From assembly GCF_002234575.2 (NCBI RefSeq), contig NZ_CP022464.2, positions 6,386,001 to 6,450,000 on the forward strand: a DNA stretch of 64,000 nucleotides. Reading direction: 5' to 3'. Below the pieces are notes generated by a model. It was not told the DNA's origin, ran no database searches, and saw nothing but the letters and a program-made list of their open reading frames with translations. Of this stretch, positions 15,998 through 23,155 are shown piece after piece (the first letter of the stretch is position 1; every line of letters begins with the position of its first letter). The position numbers and the translations under genes are program-made. The DNA is from Enterocloster bolteae. Its GTDB lineage: Bacteria > Bacillota > Clostridia > Lachnospirales > Lachnospiraceae.

Positions 15998-16540
15998 TTA
16001 AGTCGTAGGGGTTGTTATTTCCATAGTATCTGGATGGATCAGAGTGATTGCTTTTCCGTTTCGTAAGGCATAATTGACTGTCTGTGCTGTGCCTGAGCGC
16101 AGCTTTTTCTGATTATCAAACACACCGATGATGTACTCTGCATGATCGACCATATAATAATTTCTTTTTTTATAACTGGAAACATCCGCAGAATGTGAAA
16201 TAACAATCGAATCGTTTGCGTTTTGGATCAGCTTTTTCAATCTATGCCTACTCTGATCCGGCCATTTAGAGTCATAGCCGATGAAGGGAATTACAACGAT
16301 AATTTTAATATCCTCGTATCCTGTTTGTGCTCTCAATGTTAGCAGCTGTTCTCCAGCCCACATATCCACACCAAGAGCACCGCCGACAAAAAAAGTACGG
16401 ACAAATTTCTCGTCATGGAGTATGCGAAACTGCTCCAGGAGACATTCTTTCAGCTTTTGGCATAGAGGATCTTCCTCATTATATCCAAAGCAAAATCTTG
16501 TTGGTCTGTGGCCGGTAATGGCACAGGCATACTGATTCAT
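15998..16540 (-). CDS. SLOG-family (YpsA/DUF1273-like) protein
   Basis: A 180-residue protein from ATG 16540, preceded by AAGGGTG; an upstream GTG at 16549 is less likely. CAITGHRPTRFCFGYNEED at the N terminus and FFVGGALGVDMWAGEQLL in the middle are the hallmarks of the SLOG/YpsA superfamily: T-G-H-R-P and a G-G-A-x-G-V-D-x-W-A nucleotide-binding loop. The tail has EYIIGVFDNQKKLRSGTAQT and VNYALRNGKAITLIHPDT. Such proteins bind nucleotides or their derivatives and are often sensors in defence or mobile loci. It is divergent from the XRE regulator next door, which may control it. Confidence 0.75.
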   Translation of the reverse strand: MNQYACAITGHRPTRFCFGYNEEDPLCQKLKECLLEQFRILHDEKFVRTFFVGGALGVDMWAGEQLLTLRAQTGYEDIKIIVVIPFIGYDSKWPDQSRHRLKKLIQNANDSIVISHSADVSSYKKRNYYMVDHAEYIIGVFDNQKKLRSGTAQTVNYALRNGKAITLIHPDTMEITTPTT

Positions 16541-16568
16541 ACAAATCACCCTTGATAACTGCCTTGAT

Positions 16569-16608
16569 TACGCATATAAAGCAAAAATAACGCAAATAAT
16601 AATGCGTA
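16569..16608. promoter_or_regulatory. Inverted repeat between divergent genes
   Basis: TACGCAT at 16569-16575 is mirrored by ATGCGTA at 16602-16608, 26 bases apart in an AT-rich gap, with another ACGC motif between. The arms lie between the SLOG gene and the XRE regulator gene, which diverge, and could be an operator for the regulator. Binding is not shown by the sequence. Confidence 0.35.
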
Positions 16609-16697
16609 TAAAGGTTATATTACAAAATTATAACACAACACATACGAAGTATCAAGAATTGCTTTCTGCTATGCTAAAAGAGCAGAGAGGTGAGCGT

Positions 16698-17012
16698 ATG
16701 GACGAAGAATTTATCCGCAATCGAATCACAGAATTACGATTGAAAAAAGGCGTTTCAGAATATCAGATGAGCATGGAGTTAGGGCAGAACAGAAGCTATA
16801 TTCAGGCAATTTCTTCCGGGCGTTCTATGCCGTCTATGAAGCAGTTTCTCAACATCTGTGAGTATTTTGAAATCACGCCGCTTCAATTTTTTGATGCACA
16901 GGAGAATAACCCTCAGCTTATCAAGAAGGCTTTGGACGGAATGAGAAAGATGTCAGATGACGATCTGATTATGCTGATTGGTTTTATAAATCGCTTAAAC
17001 ACAGAAAACTAA
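16698..17012 (+). CDS. XRE-family helix-turn-helix regulator
   Basis: A 104-residue DNA-binding protein from ATG 16698, with GAGAGGTGAG upstream. Residues 1-60 are a standard five-helix XRE domain (RNRITELRLKKGVSEYQMSM, then ELGQNRSYIQAISSGRSMPS). The rest, to LIMLIGFINRLNTEN, is a short helical tail that probably dimerises. Such regulators frequently sit beside mobile-element functions and repress nearby promoters. It is the first plus-strand gene of the window and is divergent from the SLOG gene. A strong terminator follows. Confidence 0.8.
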   Translation: MDEEFIRNRITELRLKKGVSEYQMSMELGQNRSYIQAISSGRSMPSMKQFLNICEYFEITPLQFFDAQENNPQLIKKALDGMRKMSDDDLIMLIGFINRLNTEN

Positions 17013-17050
17013 TGATAGGAGGCAGTAAGCGTCCCATCATTAGTTTTTTT
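17007..17050 (+). terminator. Rho-independent terminator after XRE gene
   Basis: AACTAATGAT (17007-17016) pairs exactly with ATCATTAGTT (17036-17045), and the T-run extends to 17050. The stem overlaps the stop region of the regulator gene. Confidence 0.85.
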
Positions 17051-17054
17051 ATTT

Positions 17055-17190
17055 TATGCGCAGCATATTGTGGCAAGCAATGCTTGTGGCTATCCATTTC
17101 GCCACAAACTGCTTGTTGAGGGCAGTGCCCCCAAGCCCCTTTGAACACAGAATTTCATTCTGTGGCTGCGCGTTCTGCGAACGCTTTTGA
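17055..17190. other. Hairpin-rich gap, possible oriT
   Basis: Between the XRE terminator and the relaxase stop lie several inverted repeats: TGTGGCAAGCA with TGCTTGTGGC, then TTTCGCCACAAACTGC, CACAGAAT with ATTCTGTG (17142-17161), and GCGTTC with GAACGC (17168-17182). Repeated GTGGC units and hairpins near a relaxase gene are typical of transfer origins, but no nick site can be read. It may equally be a terminator region for the relaxase transcript. Confidence 0.3.
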
Positions 17191-17201
17191 CCAGGACCAG
17201 C

Positions 17202-18614
17202 TTATCGCTGGCCGTGGTCTTTTTCTTTTTCAACATCCTGTTCTACCTCCATTTTCAGCACCCGATCCACATTGGCCTTTGCCGTTAAAAGCTCCCGCAT
17301 TTCCTCACGGGAACGCCGGTACTCGGCATAGGTCTTTTTCTTTTCTTCCAGCAATTTCGCATACTCCGTCTGCAACTCTTTGACCTTAGGCAGCTTCTTG
17401 ACTCCCATTTCATCAAAGGCATTCTTGGCAGCCTGGTGGAGCAGAATTTCTTCCTCATGTTCTTCCCGGAATTTCTTAGAGTAGCCCGCCTTGCGGTATG
17501 CCACATAGACCTCACGGGTCTTGGCATAATTTACGATGTGAGTACGCAGAACAGCAATCTCTGCCATGCGCTTTTCAGCTGCTTTGATCTGTGCCGAAAG
17601 CTCATTGTGATGTGCCGTGGCAGCCGCAGCCTTTTCTTCCAAAACCGCATACTCCAACAGATTGTTCTCCGACAGGTAATTCATGGTCTGTGCCATTTGC
17701 TTCAGATTGAAAACTTTAGCCCATCGAGCATAGCCAGCACCTTTTCCGGCCTGCAATTTTGCCTGAATGTCCACCAGCAGATTGACCTTCGGCGGCTCTG
17801 CCTGTGTGACCGTTTTCTTTCGTGGGGTATGCGTTTTCTTCCCAGAGAGAACTGCCTGCAAATCTTCCAATCCATATCCTTCGCCCAGGCTGTCCATTCG
17901 GGCGGCTTTCTCCCAACCGGGGAGCTTCAGGCGATATGATTTTCCGCGCTTTGATACCTCACAGCCGGACTCTTGCAGCAGCCTCAGCAGCTCCTCAAAG
18001 TCAGCAGGACTTTGTGATAATGCATTGTCAATCGCCACACGAAGCAGCTCTCGGTGAGAGGGCTTTGCCTGATCGCCCAGCCATTTGTTATAGCTCTTTC
18101 CGTGAGGTTTCGGGTTCTCTACAATAGACAGTCCGTTTTCAATGCAGATGGTGTCGCTCAACTGACGGACCGCCTTGGTGCTGCCCCAAAAGTTTCGGAA
18201 TTTCCGGTCATATTCTAAGCTGACCGATGACCAGATAATGTGATTATGAATGTGCGACTTGTCTATGTGAGTGCAGACCACAAAGGCATGATTACCCTTG
18301 GTAAAGCGCTTGGCAAATTCTACGCCCAGCTGGTTTGCTTCTTCCGGAGTGATCTCTCCGGGGCGGAAGGACTGGCGCACATGATAGGCGATCACATCAT
18401 CCGCACCGCGCACTCGTCCGGTAGCAGTAATATACAGCCGCTTTGCCAGAAGGAACTCCGCATCCGCTGTCCGGCTGTCACAAGCATAGCCGGTAATGAG
18501 CCTGCCGTTATCTGTTTTCTTTGGATTGGCCACATAGTCGATAATGTCACTGATCGCCCGGCTTTCTGTGCGGCCCTTGCCGACATGAAGCGGCATGATT
18601 CTTGTGGTTGCCAT
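17202..18614 (-). CDS. Relaxase, MobP/VirD2-like
   Basis: A 470-residue relaxase. It begins MATTRIMPLHVGKGRTESRA, and its metal-binding triad is in HIDKSHIHNHII (His116, His121, His123, His125). Upstream AYHVRQSF is the conserved motif that precedes the HUH site. Residues ~160-250 carry the DNA-binding RPH-like extension (KPHGKSYNKWL and PSHRELLR). The C-terminal half is a long coiled coil rich in Glu/Lys/Ala. It nicks the ICE oriT and pilots the strand into the VirB4/TrbL channel. MobC (21014) is its partner. The reading frame is intact. An ATG in a GGAGATC context marks the start. Confidence 0.9.
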   Translation of the reverse strand: MATTRIMPLHVGKGRTESRAISDIIDYVANPKKTDNGRLITGYACDSRTADAEFLLAKRLYITATGRVRGADDVIAYHVRQSFRPGEITPEEANQLGVEFAKRFTKGNHAFVVCTHIDKSHIHNHIIWSSVSLEYDRKFRNFWGSTKAVRQLSDTICIENGLSIVENPKPHGKSYNKWLGDQAKPSHRELLRVAIDNALSQSPADFEELLRLLQESGCEVSKRGKSYRLKLPGWEKAARMDSLGEGYGLEDLQAVLSGKKTHTPRKKTVTQAEPPKVNLLVDIQAKLQAGKGAGYARWAKVFNLKQMAQTMNYLSENNLLEYAVLEEKAAAATAHHNELSAQIKAAEKRMAEIAVLRTHIVNYAKTREVYVAYRKAGYSKKFREEHEEEILLHQAAKNAFDEMGVKKLPKVKELQTEYAKLLEEKKKTYAEYRRSREEMRELLTAKANVDRVLKMEVEQDVEKEKDHGQR

Positions 18615-18668
18615 AGGTCAGATCTCCTTTCCGAAAAGAAAACGGCCTGCCGTAGCAGACCGCTTTCA

Positions 18669-18995
18669 CTATTCTATAAAACTTTCTTCATCGAAAAAAT
18701 TGAAATCATCATCTTCTAAGTGTCTTGGTGGAAATCTCATTTCATATTGCTCTTGCGCCAGTTCACGGACATCAGGCCGCCTATCCTTTAGTCGATTTTT
18801 CAGCCAGGACAACTGCTCTTTCGATAGCCTCCATGGAAGATTAAAAAGACGATTCAGTGTCATCAGTTCAGCCTGCTTTTCTGCTGGTAGCGAAGCACAG
18901 GATTTACAAATGTGGGATGCATGACCTTTGCCTGAAAATTTTTCGTTGGCTTTGTATTCGCCACAAACTTTACAATAGTGTCCATACTTTTTCAT
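18669..18995 (-). CDS. Zinc-finger protein of the AbiE operon
   Basis: A 108-residue protein starting MKKYGHYCKVCGEYKANE, with a second knuckle in CKSCASLPAEKQAE. Two CxxC pairs ~25 residues apart form one zinc finger. The remaining part is helical and very charged (LKDRRPDVRELAQEQYEM, ending DDDFNFFDEESFIE). The ATG at 18995 overlaps the AbiEii stop by four bases, so it is translated with the toxin. It is not part of the textbook AbiEi/AbiEii pair. It may be a third regulator or accessory protein. Function unknown. Confidence 0.65.
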   Translation of the reverse strand: MKKYGHYCKVCGEYKANEKFSGKGHASHICKSCASLPAEKQAELMTLNRLFNLPWRLSKEQLSWLKNRLKDRRPDVRELAQEQYEMRFPPRHLEDDDFNFFDEESFIE

Positions 18996-19846
18996 AAGCC
19001 GATGCCTTTCTCGCAAAGATCATATAACCTGCGAATTGCTTTCATAATCACATCCCATTCCAGATCAGAAGCATAAGAAAACTTTTTACGGTATGCCTCC
19101 CAAAGTTTTTGCATAACCGAATCATTTTCCACTTCGTCAAAAACTTCTTCAGCTTGGTTAAGATACTTCTCCGATCCCCGTTTATGAGCAGTTGCCAGAA
19201 GCGCATCATGTAAAATTTTCGGGTTCAGCGTGGTTCCATGCAGCTGTTCTAAAATGAAAATATCGTAGAAATCTCTCATACGAGTATTGGTTGTGGTTCT
19301 GGTAATAATGGTTTCCAGTTTTTCTGCCAGCACAGTTTCTAAATTATAAGCCCAAATATCAATGGAGCGATCTTCCAGCATAAGTTTGAATGAATACTGG
19401 ACCTCTCTTGGAGTAATTGCATCTCCTGTGGAAATATCAATTTTCAAAGGGGTCACTACGCCATCGAATGTTGTACTCATACTGACACGAATCCCCGGAT
19501 ACTCTGCTTCATCCATAATCTCCGAAATACTTTTCAGCTGAAATTTAACACCATCATCAATCGGAACAGTTATGATTGATGAAATTAGATTCTCAATATC
19601 CTCCACATTGACATTGGCTCCTTTTATGGTTGCATCCAAATCCATCGTAGAGCGGGCATCTAATCCAACCATAGCCGCTACCAACATACCGCCCTTCAAG
19701 ATAAACTTATCATGATACTCAGAAAGAGAAATACGCTCCAAAAAACGCTCCATCATGTAGTTCCTCATTAAAATCTGAGCATCAGCGGATTTTTCTCTGG
19801 AAAGGTTTCGTATTAAATCTTTAAGCTGCCTTGCTGTTTTTATCAT
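18992..19846 (-). CDS. abiEii: AbiEii nucleotidyltransferase-type toxin
   Basis: A 284-residue protein with the AbiEii (DUF1814) plan: KFILKGGMLVAAM, then STMDLDATIKG (the G-G-x-L and D-L-D catalytic site), RVSMSTTFDG and LKIDISTGD (third acidic residue), LAEKLETII (Lys motif) and RMRDFYDIF (final acidic motif). These proteins transfer nucleotides and cause reversible growth arrest and phage abortive infection (type IV toxin-antitoxin). The start overlaps the antitoxin stop by four bases. The protein is intact. Here the system stabilises the ICE or defends it. Confidence 0.9.
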   Translation of the reverse strand: MIKTARQLKDLIRNLSREKSADAQILMRNYMMERFLERISLSEYHDKFILKGGMLVAAMVGLDARSTMDLDATIKGANVNVEDIENLISSIITVPIDDGVKFQLKSISEIMDEAEYPGIRVSMSTTFDGVVTPLKIDISTGDAITPREVQYSFKLMLEDRSIDIWAYNLETVLAEKLETIITRTTTNTRMRDFYDIFILEQLHGTTLNPKILHDALLATAHKRGSEKYLNQAEEVFDEVENDSVMQKLWEAYRKKFSYASDLEWDVIMKAIRRLYDLCEKGIGL

Positions 19847-20439
19847 AAAAGTACCTCCAAATACTGTCGTAAAATTTTTTCCACCTTGAACATCCCAGCA
19901 TATTGCATTAAAGTTCGCAGGTTCTTATCTTTTCTACGGGCATACGCTTTCAGTGCCCCCTGAAAGGTCTGAATTTCAATTCTGCTGCGGCTTCTGAGCA
20001 AATCACAGATCGTTCGCTCCATATCATAAACCGGCACAGTATGCCCGAATGGAGTTTTCGCTGTCGTAAGTCCTACATCATGTAAGTCTGCTTTAATCGT
20101 AAAAACTTGAATGCCTTCTGCTTTCATTTTGCTTGGATTGCATCCAGTTTTGACTGTAACTGTATATTCTATTGGTTCACGATCTGTCAGATCGTGAAAA
20201 AATAACGCTGTTTCATGTGAAAATACTGCCTGTTCAAATCGCAAATGAAGCAGATACATGGCATCCACCCAGGAATCTTTGGACAGATAAATCCCATGTG
20301 CGACTCTATCCAAATCTCGTGAACGCACATAATCATAAAATACCGGCTTTGAAATTCCAGAAGATACGACCTGTGATGTTCGTAGCATTCCTTCTTGTGC
20401 TGTTAGCATCTGATCCAGCTGTTCAAATTGTCCCATCAT
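19843..20439 (-). CDS. abiEi: AbiEi antitoxin/repressor
   Basis: A 198-residue protein. The N terminus (MMGQFEQLDQMLTAQEGMLR, then QVVSSGISKPVFYDYV) is the winged-helix that binds DNA. The middle (SRDLDRVAHGIYLSKDSW, HETALFFHDLTDREP) and C-terminal part (PVYDMERTICDLLRSRSRIE, ALKAYARRKDKN) follow the AbiEi domain order. The antitoxin represses its own operon by binding inverted repeats. Such a palindrome overlaps the promoter at 20456-20489. It counteracts AbiEii without forming a tight complex, as known for type IV systems. Confidence 0.88.
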   Translation of the reverse strand: MMGQFEQLDQMLTAQEGMLRTSQVVSSGISKPVFYDYVRSRDLDRVAHGIYLSKDSWVDAMYLLHLRFEQAVFSHETALFFHDLTDREPIEYTVTVKTGCNPSKMKAEGIQVFTIKADLHDVGLTTAKTPFGHTVPVYDMERTICDLLRSRSRIEIQTFQGALKAYARRKDKNLRTLMQYAGMFKVEKILRQYLEVLL

Positions 20440-20455
20440 ATCACTTCCTTTCGCA

Positions 20456-20489
20456 CTAATATTATACGCAATATTAGCTCAAAAGTAAA
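20456..20489 (-). promoter_or_regulatory. AbiE promoter with palindromic operator
   Basis: On the minus strand, TTTACT (20489-20484) and a perfect TATAAT (20466-20461) stand 17 bases apart. A perfect inverted repeat, CTAATATT-six bases-AATATTAG (20456-20477), covers the -10 box. The likely user is AbiEi, which autorepresses its operon in studied systems. Confidence 0.65.
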
Positions 20490-20561
20490 GTCGCGGATAT
20501 AAAATTCCTTTTCCCAAATATAACAGACGGTGTCTGGCATTTTTATGGTTTTGCGTATTTT

Positions 20562-20861
20562 TTATCCATAAACTAACTCCTGAATCGCAAATTTCAAACT
20601 CTGCACCTTGCCCAGCAGCCAGATCGCAACCAGCGGCAGCCCCATCGGACTAATCAAAAATGCCATGACCAGCAGAATCACACCATTCTGCGGGGAATAG
20701 GTAATAAGCACAGCCACGCCAAGCAGAGCAATCACCGTGCTGAACAGGCCAAGCACCAGACCAGATATGTAGATCAGCCCCGTGCAGAGCCAGACAAAAA
20801 GTGTCAGAAGCAAAATGATCGGTGCAGTTATAATCATCAAAAGCCCTTTCAAAATCTTCAT
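20562..20861 (-). CDS. CD1845-family membrane protein
   Basis: A 99-residue hydrophobic protein with three membrane stretches: LLMIITAPIILLLTLFVWLC, LVLGLFSTVIALLGVAVLI and VILLVMAFLISPMGLPLVAIWLL. The spacing and the final VQSLKFAIQELVYG match the CD1845-type small membrane proteins found in Tn1549-like ICEs between mobC and the relaxase. Its role in transfer is not established. GGAGG precedes the ATG. Confidence 0.7.
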   Translation of the reverse strand: MKILKGLLMIITAPIILLLTLFVWLCTGLIYISGLVLGLFSTVIALLGVAVLITYSPQNGVILLVMAFLISPMGLPLVAIWLLGKVQSLKFAIQELVYG

Positions 20862-20952
20862 ATCATTTCCTCCTTGCGTTCTCGGTATCTTTTCTACTCA
20901 TATTATCCGGCATGGGCAGGCAAAAGACAAGGATACCGATAAAAAGAAGAAG

Positions 20953-20992
20953 CGGAGAGAGGAGCAGCGAAGTAATGCCGTTCCTCCCTCCG
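20953..20992 (-). terminator. Hairpin with T-rich tail after mobC
   Basis: On the minus strand, CGGAGGGAGGA (20992-20982) and TCCTCTCTCCG (20963-20953) pair except for one mismatch and are followed by CTTCTTCTTTTT. This fits a rho-independent terminator for the long ICE transcript that ends in mobC. The loop of 18 bases is longer than average. Confidence 0.5.
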
Positions 20993-21013
20993 CAAATGGA
21001 GTATCTATCCCTG

Positions 21014-21352
21014 TTATGAAAGTTTAGAAAGCTGAGTAAGGATTTCCTTTACGCCCTCCCATAACTGTTCCTGCCGTTGGGATATATCCTCCAAGTCAGC
21101 ATCATAAACCCGCCCAGTCTCATGCACTTTGCGGGTCAGCTGGTTTAAGTTGTTGCTGCTTCGGCGCATCAGGGAAACCAACTCCTTCAGTTCTGGCAGA
21201 TCCAGCTTAACCACATATCCATCCAGTGCCATTTTTCTTAGATAGGCTTCACGGTTTGAGGTTCCAAACTGAGACATTTTTTGCTCAATCACAGCAAGCT
21301 CATCCGCTGAAACTCTAAAGTTTAATTGCATATCCCGCTTACGCTTTGCCAT
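21014..21352 (-). CDS. mobC: MobC relaxosome accessory protein
   Basis: A 112-residue basic protein. It opens MAKRKRDMQLNFRVSADELA, a ribbon-helix-helix start, with the MobC motif SNREAYLRKMALDGYVVKL following. LMRRSSNNLNQLTRKVHETG is the well-known MobC signature (N-N-x-N-Q-x-x-x-x-N/V). MobC bends oriT DNA to help the relaxase. The start overlaps the DUF3849 stop, so translation is coupled. An upstream ATG two codons earlier is possible. Confidence 0.9.
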   Translation of the reverse strand: MAKRKRDMQLNFRVSADELAVIEQKMSQFGTSNREAYLRKMALDGYVVKLDLPELKELVSLMRRSSNNLNQLTRKVHETGRVYDADLEDISQRQEQLWEGVKEILTQLSKLS

Positions 21353-21354
21353 AG

Positions 21355-22161
21355 TCATCTCTCCGGCTCCCGTTTCTTCGGGGCGGCAGGCTTATGGACA
21401 GGCAGCTCCTGTTTGAGCTTTTGCAGGACAGAGCCTTTTTCTTTCTCCTGAACGGTCTTTCGAGCCTGTCTTGTAAACAGATCCACCAGTCCCGGATTGA
21501 CTCGATCCACTATCAGATCGGCACATTGCTGGGAAGTGGCACTATCCTCCGGCATTGGAATGGTCTTTGCCCATGCTTTGTTATCACGAGAAATCCGCCC
21601 ATCTGCATCCTTATGCTGAATGGTATTGGCGAGAATAAAGTTCAGCCGCTCTGCTCCAAATTCCTCCAAAATCTCTTGCACCGCAGAAGCAGTATCCAGC
21701 CTGTTATCCCTATAATGGGCACTGATCGCCTGCTCAATGGCAACTTTGCAGGAAAAATTCGCCTGGTCAGAAAGCCAGTATGCGTCTGTTTCTCCATGCT
21801 TAGTCGCGTATGAAGCAGAATGAAGATAAACTACCATGGGATTAAGTTCTTCTGGTTCTCTGCATACCTCATTGGCTCGACTTTCAATGCTGTCTCGGAT
21901 CACATCCATATAGCCGGTCTCCAGCTTATCAAAATAGCGGTACACATCCGCCAGCGGCGAGGGAGATTCCAAAAGTGCCTCTGCCTGGGCATCGGTCAGC
22001 TCCAGTTCCTCCATCGCCATCACGATGTCCTCACGGATGGTGTACTCATAGGTGTGGTGCAGGATTTCTTCCGGGGGCTGGCTTTTCAGCCAGTCCCTGT
22101 ATTTGTCCTGCTCAGCGGCCATCTTTTCATAAAGGGCCGTATTCAGATCGTTGGTATTCAT
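21355..22161 (-). CDS. DUF3849-containing ICE protein
   Basis: A 268-residue protein from ATG 22161, with GAGGAGGTG before it. Residues ~1-75 (LNTALYEKMAAEQDKYRDWL, then LTDAQAEALLES, LADVYRYFDKLE) form a helical domain. Residues ~95-200 (YLHSASYATKHGETDAYWLS, then CKVAIEQAISAHYRDNRLD, LNFILANTIQHKDADGRIS) match DUF3849, found in Tn1549-like elements either alone or fused to the methylase-helicase. The role is unknown. A DNA-processing job is likely from the neighbours. It follows the helicase 3' part by one base. Confidence 0.75.
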   Translation of the reverse strand: MNTNDLNTALYEKMAAEQDKYRDWLKSQPPEEILHHTYEYTIREDIVMAMEELELTDAQAEALLESPSPLADVYRYFDKLETGYMDVIRDSIESRANEVCREPEELNPMVVYLHSASYATKHGETDAYWLSDQANFSCKVAIEQAISAHYRDNRLDTASAVQEILEEFGAERLNFILANTIQHKDADGRISRDNKAWAKTIPMPEDSATSQQCADLIVDRVNPGLVDLFTRQARKTVQEKEKGSVLQKLKQELPVHKPAAPKKREPER

Positions 22162-22162
22162 G

Positions 22163-23155
22163 TTATCGCACCTCCTCATGCTGTTTTGGTTTCTTGTCTG
22201 TACTACGGGGCGGCACCGGGCGTTTCAGATGATCCAGCACCGAAGGCCGTGTGCTTTTGGCAACAGCGGACTCAGTGTGTGCCTGTCCCTGTCCCTTTCC
22301 GTCGATGTTGAGCAGGGTATCCAGCTCCACCAGACGGGCGTTTTTGCTTCTCAGTTCTTCTTCATAAAGGAATGGCTTTCCGACTTCCTCCTTTGCAGCA
22401 GCCTGCTGCTGACAGAGGTTATCCAGCTGTGCCTTTGCCGCCTCCAGACGCTGGGGCATCTGGGCGAGGGCATTGTCGATACGGGTAAGATTTCCGCGAG
22501 GGTCTGTACCAAGGGTTGCCCGGTGGGTCATCTGTCCTTTCAGCAGGAGCGTATATTCCTGTTTCCAAGCGGAAAATTCCACGGACATGGCATAACCCCG
22601 ATAGCTGCCGATCTGCACCGGATCGGAGGTTTTAACCTCCTTGCAGGCGTCCAAAAGGGCAGCACCGGCGTTCTCCTTATCGGTCAGCAGGTCTCCCCGG
22701 ATCTCCATACCGGCAAAGCCGTCCTCCGGGTGCGGGTGAGCTGCCAAAACCTCCAGGTCAGATTCAAAGCCCTTGATAAAGCCCTTGTGCTTTTCAATCT
22801 CCTCCGGGAAGTATTTGAGCAGCTGATCCTCCAAGCGGTACTGCTTACTCTGGTGGTCGGCTTTCATCAGCTTCAGGCGGGATACCTCCACATCCAGATC
22901 CATACGCTCTTTGATACGGGGGTCTCCGGCGCACAGAGCCTTGATCTCGGCAAAACTGAGGGCGGTTTCATCCACATCATCGCAGGAGCGCACCGGCGAT
23001 TTAGAAGTCATAATCTGGGAGATGAATTTCTGCTTCTTCTCCACTGTCTGCCACAGATAGGCGTCAAAGGTTCTTTCGGTCACATAGCGGTACACATGGA
23101 CAAGGGGATTCTGGTTGCCCTGGCGCTCGATACGGCCTTTGCGCTGGGCGAGGTC
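22163..23155 (-). pseudogene. Methylase/SNF2 helicase, detached 3' part
   Basis: This is the last 330 codons of the giant helicase gene at 34258-41537, cut off by the mobilizable element. It resumes with D-LAQRKGRIERQGNQNP, the SF2 motif VI (Q-x-x-G-R-x-x-R) needed for ATP hydrolysis, then HVYRYVTERTFDAYLWQTVE. A long coiled coil follows and the tail is basic. In its present place it has no proper start. Joining residue 2427 of the 5' part to this stretch gives a continuous 2,756-residue frame without loss or gain of a base. Confidence 0.85.
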
